Part shown: piece after piece, positions 30,432-33,756 of the stretch
How positions within the stretch are numbered: the first letter of the stretch is position 1
Layout of the letters: every line of letters begins with the position of its first letter
Source of the DNA: Methanobacteriota archaeon
GTDB lineage: Archaea; Thermoplasmatota; Thermoplasmata; RBG-16-68-12
Assembly: GCA_005878485.1 (NCBI GenBank)
Contig: VBMG01000121.1
Location: forward strand, 1-33,756
Direction of reading: 5' to 3'
DNA: 33,756 nt
The notes under the pieces: model-generated
Told to the model about the DNA's origin: nothing
The model's input: only the letters and a program-made list of their open reading frames with translations
Databases searched by the model: none
Program-made: the position numbers and the translations under genes

Positions 30432-32393
30432 ATGGTCGTCTCCGGTGCAACGATTGACAGCCTGCTGAAGGAGAAAGAGCAGTATCCGCCTTCGGCCGCC
30501 TTCCGCAAGAAAGCGGTCGTGAAGGACGATGCCTTCCGCCTCGACGCCGCGAAGGATCCCGAGGCGTTCTGGGCCCGCATGGCGAAGGAGCTCGCATGGA
30601 TCGCCCCCTGGTCGAAGGTCCTCGAATGGAATCTCCCCTTCGCCAAGTGGTTCGTGGGCGGGAAGCTGAACGTCTCCGCGAATTGCCTCGACCGTCATCT
30701 CTCGGGAGCTCGTCGGAACAAGGCGGCGATTGTCTGGGAAGGCGAGCCGGGCGAACGCCGAGTCCTGACGTATCACGACCTCTGGCGCGAGGTGAACCGG
30801 TTCGCGAATGTACTCAAGGGCCTCGGGGTGAAGAAGGGGGACCGCGTGACGATCTACCTTCCGATGATTCCGGAGCTCCCGGTCGCGCTCCTCGCGTGCG
30901 CGCGAATCGGGGCCGTGCACAGCGTGATCTTTGGCGGATTCAGCGCCCGCGCGATCCGGGACCGCGCGGCCGACGCCGAGTCCCACGTGATCGTGACGGC
31001 TGACGGCGGGTACCGCCGCGGGGCCGTCCTGCCCCTGAAGAAGATCGTGGACGAGGCGATCGACGGACTCGATGTCGTCCGCCACGTCGTCGTTTTCCGA
31101 CGCACGGGCGTCGAGGTGACGATGCGGGAGGGCCGCGATCGGTGGTGGCACGAGCTCATGACGAAGGCCGATGGGGAATGTGCGGCCGAATCGATGGATG
31201 CGACCGACCCGCTGTTCATCCTGTACACCTCGGGCACTACGGGCAAGCCGAAGGGCATCCAGCACTCGACCGGCGGATACCTGGTCGGCGTCGCGACCAC
31301 GACGCGGTACGTGTTCGACTTGAAGGAGGAGGACCTCTTCTGGTGCACCGCGGACATCGGATGGGTCACGGGTCATTCCTACATCGTGTACGGGCCCTTG
31401 GCGAACGGCGCGAGCATCTTCATGTACGAAGGCGCGCCCGACTGGCCGGAGCCAGACCGCTTTTGGCGGATGATCGAGGAATACGACATCACGACTCTTT
31501 ACACCGCGCCCACTGCGATTCGAGCGTTCATGCGCTGGGGGGACGAGTATCCGAAGCGGCACGACCTGTCGAGCCTGCGTCTCCTCGGGACAGTCGGCGA
31601 ACCGATCAACCCCGAAGCCTGGCGTTGGTACCAGAAGACGATCGGGGGAGGCCGTTGTCCGATCGTCGACACGTGGTGGCAGACGGAGACGGGAATGATC
31701 CTGATCACGCCGCTGCCGGGCATCACGACCTTGAAGCCGGGATCCGCGACGTTCCCGTTCCCCGGCGTGAGCGCAGAGGTCGTCGACGAGAAAGGCGATC
31801 CGGTCCCGGTGAACAAAGGCGGTTACCTCGTCATCTCGAAGCCGTGGCCCGCAATGCTTCAAACTCTGTACAAGGATCCGGAGCGGTTCAAGCAGGTCTA
31901 CTGGTCCCAGATCCCCGGCAAGTACTTCACCGGAGACGGCGCCCGGGTCGACGAGGACGGCTGCTTCTGGCTCATGGGCCGCATCGACGACGTGATCAAC
32001 GTCGCCGGCCACCGGATCGGCACGATGGAGGTCGAGTCCGCCCTGGTAAGCCATCCGAAAGTCGCGGAGGCCGCCGTCGTGGGACGGCCGGATCCGCTCA
32101 AAGGCCAGGTGCTCGTGGCCTACGTCGTCCTGAAGCGAGGCGAGGCCGGGTCCGATTCGCTGAGGCAGGAGTTGCGGGAACACGTCCGTCGAGAGATCGG
32201 GGCGATCGCCGCCCCCGAGGCACTGTACATCACGGACAAGCTGCCGAAGACCCGGAGCGGGAAGATCATGCGCCGTGTGATCCGGTCTCTCGTCTCCGGC
32301 CAGGAAATCGGCGACACAACGACGCTCGAAGATCCCGGTGCGGTGGACGAAGTGCGGAAGTGGCTCGCCGAAGTGGAAGCACGGAAGTCGTGA
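30432..32393 (+). CDS. acs: Acetyl-CoA synthetase (AMP-forming)
   Basis: 653 residues, standard length. Activates acetate (or a close acid) with ATP to acetyl-AMP, then to acetyl-CoA. Motifs: A3 '[20 protein letters not shown]', A5 'DTWWQTETG', A7 '[20 protein letters not shown]', then '[20 protein letters not shown]', and A10 '[11 protein letters not shown]' with the Lys that is acetylated in bacterial Acs. 'IGWVTGHSY' and the Trp in 'WWQTE' favour acetate over longer acids. No acetyltransferase or deacetylase is adjacent. It is divergent from an MHS-type carboxylate transporter. It converges with the ABC exporter, 63 nt away. Confidence 0.95.
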   Translation: MVVSGATIDSLLKEKEQYPPSAAFRKKAVVKDDAFRLDAAKDPEAFWARMAKELAWIAPWSKVLEWNLPFAKWFVGGKLNVSANCLDRHLSGARRNKAAIVWEGEPGERRVLTYHDLWREVNRFANVLKGLGVKKGDRVTIYLPMIPELPVALLACARIGAVHSVIFGGFSARAIRDRAADAESHVIVTADGGYRRGAVLPLKKIVDEAIDGLDVVRHVVVFRRTGVEVTMREGRDRWWHELMTKADGECAAESMDATDPLFILYTSGTTGKPKGIQHSTGGYLVGVATTTRYVFDLKEEDLFWCTADIGWVTGHSYIVYGPLANGASIFMYEGAPDWPEPDRFWRMIEEYDITTLYTAPTAIRAFMRWGDEYPKRHDLSSLRLLGTVGEPINPEAWRWYQKTIGGGRCPIVDTWWQTETGMILITPLPGITTLKPGSATFPFPGVSAEVVDEKGDPVPVNKGGYLVISKPWPAMLQTLYKDPERFKQVYWSQIPGKYFTGDGARVDEDGCFWLMGRIDDVINVAGHRIGTMEVESALVSHPKVAEAAVVGRPDPLKGQVLVAYVVLKRGEAGSDSLRQELREHVRREIGAIAAPEALYITDKLPKTRSGKIMRRVIRSLVSGQEIGDTTTLEDPGAVDEVRKWLAEVEARKS

Positions 32394-32456
32394 GGCCACG
32401 CGGCTTCCGGTGTTCTCGCGGAGTTTCAGCCGCGGCTCGAGGTCGGCGCGAACGCC

Positions 32457-33200
32457 CTACGGATCCACCCAGTGCGCCCGCCGCGAGGCGAGGAAGCCCA
32501 TCAGAGCCGCGAAGCTGAGCAGGTAGATCCATCCGACCCAGACCTGCCACGCCGGGATGGAAATGAGCCCGAAGTAGTACTTCGCGAGTTGGGCGGCATG
32601 GGTCGTCGGGATGAGCATCGCGACGGCCTGGGCGATGGGGATGTCGTGCAGACGTTCGAGCGGATAGTAGACGGGTGGCAGGAAGCCCAAGGCGATGCTG
32701 AGGACCTGTGGGATCGAGTTCGCACGACGCGCGTTCTTCGTCGTGGCGCCGATCGCGAACCCCACGAAGACCAGCCCGATCCATAGAAGCACGGACGTCC
32801 CCAGGAGGAGGAGCACCCCGGCCGCGGTGGCCGACTTGGAGAGCAGCAGGAGGACCATGGCCACGACGACGCCGGGGAGCGCGACGACGAGGCCGCTCAA
32901 CGAGAGACCGAGCGCATAAGAGGCGGGCGACACCCTCGAAGCGACGAACATATCCTGGAAGCGGAACCACTGTTTGTTGAAGTAGACGCTCTGGGACGCG
33001 AAGAGCCCCGTGAAGGAGAATGTCAAGACAATCGCCCCAATGAGGGATTGAACGGCCGACGCCTGGTCCGCGAAGACGAAGATGAAAATAACCGGCAGGA
33101 AGGAGAAGAGGCTGATCACGACCAGGAGCATCGGATCGCGCAGGAGGGGTAACGCGTCGAACAGCCCGATGTACATCGCTTCACGTATTTTCGACTTCAA
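32457..33200 (-). CDS. ABC-2 type transporter permease
   Basis: 247 residues, six TM helices. The N-terminal amphipathic segment (KSKIREAMYIGLFDALPLLR) and the long first TM are typical of DrrB/ABC-2 permeases. 'QSVYFNKQWFRFQDMFVASR' matches the segment contacting the ATPase, and 'LPPVYYPLERLHDIPIAQAV' the conserved ABC-2 loop before TM6. It begins 20 nt inside the end of the ATPase gene, so the two are coupled. Likely an exporter of lipids, drugs or polysaccharides; the substrate is not readable. Confidence 0.88.
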   Translation of the reverse strand: MKSKIREAMYIGLFDALPLLRDPMLLVVISLFSFLPVIFIFVFADQASAVQSLIGAIVLTFSFTGLFASQSVYFNKQWFRFQDMFVASRVSPASYALGLSLSGLVVALPGVVVAMVLLLLSKSATAAGVLLLLGTSVLLWIGLVFVGFAIGATTKNARRANSIPQVLSIALGFLPPVYYPLERLHDIPIAQAVAMLIPTTHAAQLAKYYFGLISIPAWQVWVGWIYLLSFAALMGFLASRRAHWVDP

Positions 33201-33756
33201 TCGATCCCCCCACGATTTTGATGAACGCGTCCTCGAGGCTCGCCGGTTTGAATGTCACCTTCCGCTTCTCCCGCAGCCCCCGCTCCACGATGGCCAGAAT
33301 CTCTTCGCTCGATTTGGGCTCGAGCACCTCCGGTGCGGCGGACCCATTCCCCGCGGCGGGCTCCATGATCACCCGCATCCCCACCCCGGTATCGCCTTTC
33401 GCCTCGTCGACCGTCCCCAAGAACGCGGTGCGTCCCTTGTCCACGATGAGCAGATGGTCGGCGAGAATCTCGGCCTCGTCGAGATAGTGCGTTGTGAGGA
33501 GGATCGTGACGCCCTTCTTCGTCAAAGCGCGCAGCATGGACCAGACGGACCGCCGACCGAGGGGATCGAGTCCAATCGTGGGTTCGTCCAGGAAGAGCAC
33601 CTCGGGATCTGCGACCATCGCCATCGCGATGATCAGGCGTTGGCGAAGTCCGCCGGAGAGGTCTGCTGCGAGTTTGTCGCGGTGTTCCCAGAGGTCGAGC
33701 TCCTCCATGACCGTCCGGGTCCGTTCCCGCGCCTCCGCCCGTGTGCGGCCGCGGAT
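33181..33756 (-). CDS. ABC transporter ATP-binding protein, N-terminus cut by window end
   Basis: The open frame runs to the last base (…TRAEARERTRTVMEELDLW), so the Walker A part lies outside the window. Visible motifs: signature 'LSGGLRQRLIIAMAMV', Walker B 'EVLFLDEPTIGLDP', H-loop 'LLTTHYLDEAE'. The end 'KVTFKPASLEDAFIKIVGG' is the C-terminal extension of the DrrA/daunorubicin-type ATPases. It energises the permease encoded at 32457-33200, whose start lies within its last codons. Confidence 0.9.
   Translation of the reverse strand: MRGRTRAEARERTRTVMEELDLWEHRDKLAADLSGGLRQRLIIAMAMVADPEVLFLDEPTIGLDPLGRRSVWSMLRALTKKGVTILLTTHYLDEAEILADHLLIVDKGRTAFLGTVDEAKGDTGVGMRVIMEPAAGNGSAAPEVLEPKSSEEILAIVERGLREKRKVTFKPASLEDAFIKIVGGSIEVENT

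Noticed and set aside
30366-32399. Open frame of 677 codons opposite acs
   Set aside because: Antisense shadow of a gene with all acetyl-CoA synthetase motifs; its composition (Arg, Asp, His, Val) is typical of such shadows.

Overview
The window is about 33.8 kb of high-GC archaeal chromosome. The archaeal evidence is in the sequence itself. The window opens inside the gene for ribosomal protein eS1 (S3Ae). It holds an elongator tRNA-Met with an intron at position 37/38 whose exon-intron junctions fold into a bulge-helix-bulge. Most genes carry a TATA-like box either 25-31 nt upstream of the start codon (leaderless type) or 41-64 nt upstream with a Shine-Dalgarno sequence in the gap. A TrmB-family regulator and T-rich terminators agree with this. 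The mixture of archaeal information genes with many bacterial-type metabolic genes would suit a high-GC member of the Thermoplasmatota, but that placement is inference.

Layout. 1-984: end of eS1, then a VapBC toxin-antitoxin pair. 1230-5847: a large secreted protein built from about 24 calcium-loop repeats, divergent from an orphan PAS-PAS histidine kinase, followed by a small winged-helix protein. 5905-7763: a ribbon-helix-helix-like protein, an unknown four-TM protein and the intron-containing tRNA-Met. 7807-9653: a perfect operator, a structured leader, a tiny Tat-signal protein and a DUF4331 protein. 9903-13750: a small membrane protein, an ABC-2 exporter pair, the TrmB regulator (with the same operator in front of it) and a secreted CHRD protein. 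13835-20123: an LhgO-like oxidoreductase, a TMEM175 remnant, an NAD(P)-binding protein, a small unknown protein, an M29-like protein, an LDH2-family dehydrogenase and an AlkD-like DNA glycosylase. 20255-25832: an SDR translationally coupled to a QueA-like protein, a BBE-type FAD oxidase, a Pro-rich membrane-anchored protein and a secreted PNGase A homologue. 26012-33756: an LsrF-type aldolase/thiolase with a zinc dehydrogenase, an FNR-like gene broken by an in-frame TAG, an MHS-family transporter divergent from acetyl-CoA synthetase, and an ABC exporter cut by the window end.

Best candidate for an undescribed system: the operator GTAAC-N7-GTTAC occurs perfectly twice and only twice, once before the Tat-protein/DUF4331 unit and once before the TrmB regulator. 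Both copies have the same distance to the TATA-like element. This predicts a small regulon in which the TrmB protein controls itself and a secreted DUF4331 module of unknown function. Other points worth attention are the PNGase A homologue near a sequon-rich surface protein, the QueA-like protein whose usual motif is replaced, and the calcium-loop repeat protein.

No gene-free stretch exceeds 300 bases. No rRNA, CRISPR array, insertion sequence or integrase was seen.
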